The notes under the pieces are model-generated. The model was given only the letters and a program-made list of their open reading frames with translations. It was not told the origin of the DNA and made no database searches. A stretch of 64,000 nt of DNA. It comes from CAVQCA01 sp963710815. GTDB lineage: Bacteria > Pseudomonadota > Gammaproteobacteria > UBA9214. Below, one piece after another: positions 63,951 through 64,000 of this stretch (positions are counted from its first letter, which is position 1; each line of letters opens with the position of its first letter). The DNA lies in the NCBI GenBank assembly GCA_963710815.1, contig CAVQCA010000145.1:21950-85949 (forward strand), read 5' to 3'. The position numbers were made by a program, and so were the translations under genes.

Positions 63951-64000
63951 TTGACAACTGACTGGGACGGGTGAATCCTGCTCTTCACTCTTCACTCTTC

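Overview
The window looks like a chromosomal segment of a gammaproteobacterium, probably a Chromatiales-like or other sulfur-oxidiser-type lineage. The evidence is the order dsbD-cutA / fxsA-groES-groEL / glnE / ilvE / msbA / hldE-hldD-waaA, the high-GC codon use and a CIRCE-controlled groESL operon. The lineage call is inference; no rRNA gene is present.

Layout. (1) 1-5440: a nucleotidyltransferase, a GNAT-fold protein, a fatty acyl-AMP ligase and an NAD-dependent reductase. This set resembles part of the bacterial ceramide (sphingolipid) locus. (2) 5544-12648: a PAPS-synthase-like protein, then dTDP-rhamnose genes (rmlA, C, D, B) and ugd. (3) 12998-29198: a visibly AT-richer exopolysaccharide island with a sulfotransferase, WecG-type and GT4 glycosyltransferases, a Wzy/WaaL-type polymerase or ligase, a three-domain kinase/APH/GT4 fusion with a nucleotidyltransferase-like partner, a broken methyltransferase, a flippase, a beta-helix protein and an XrtD-type exosortase-EpsI fusion. 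It also carries gene relics. (4) 29363-40423: a WecA-type initiating transferase, gmd and fcl (GDP-fucose), a PrsT-type TPR lipoprotein and the PrsK/PrsR two-component pair. (5) 40649-50717: housekeeping genes. (6) 50970-63056: lipid A/LPS-core genes (msbA, glycosyltransferases, lpxL, hldE, hldD, waaA). A hemerythrin-like gene follows.

How the genes work together: most of the window serves the cell surface. Rhamnose, fucose and glucuronate precursors, a lipid-linked initiating transferase, glycosyltransferases, flippase and polymerase describe a Wzx/Wzy-type exopolysaccharide. A PAPS-forming kinase plus a sulfotransferase suggest that it is sulfated. Exosortase and PrsK/PrsR point to a CTERM-protein/EPS programme.

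The most unusual feature is not a gene. At least 14 intergenic inverted-repeat elements (called R1 here) have arms built on GGCCACGGAATCCACGGAA. They fill most intergenic gaps outside the AT-rich island. One, between gmd and fcl, carries a small intact gene for a GxxExxY-family PDDEXK-like protein, so it may be the autonomous parent of the others. A second module (R2, CGCAGAGACGCAAAG) and a third (R3, GTGAGAAG) occur alone, nested, or inside R1. One R2 copy has been read into the 3' end of hldE.

Caution: five single-base frameshifts in otherwise well-preserved genes (nucleotidyltransferase, prsR twice, dsbD, ELM1-like) mostly fall in short G or C runs and may be sequence errors.
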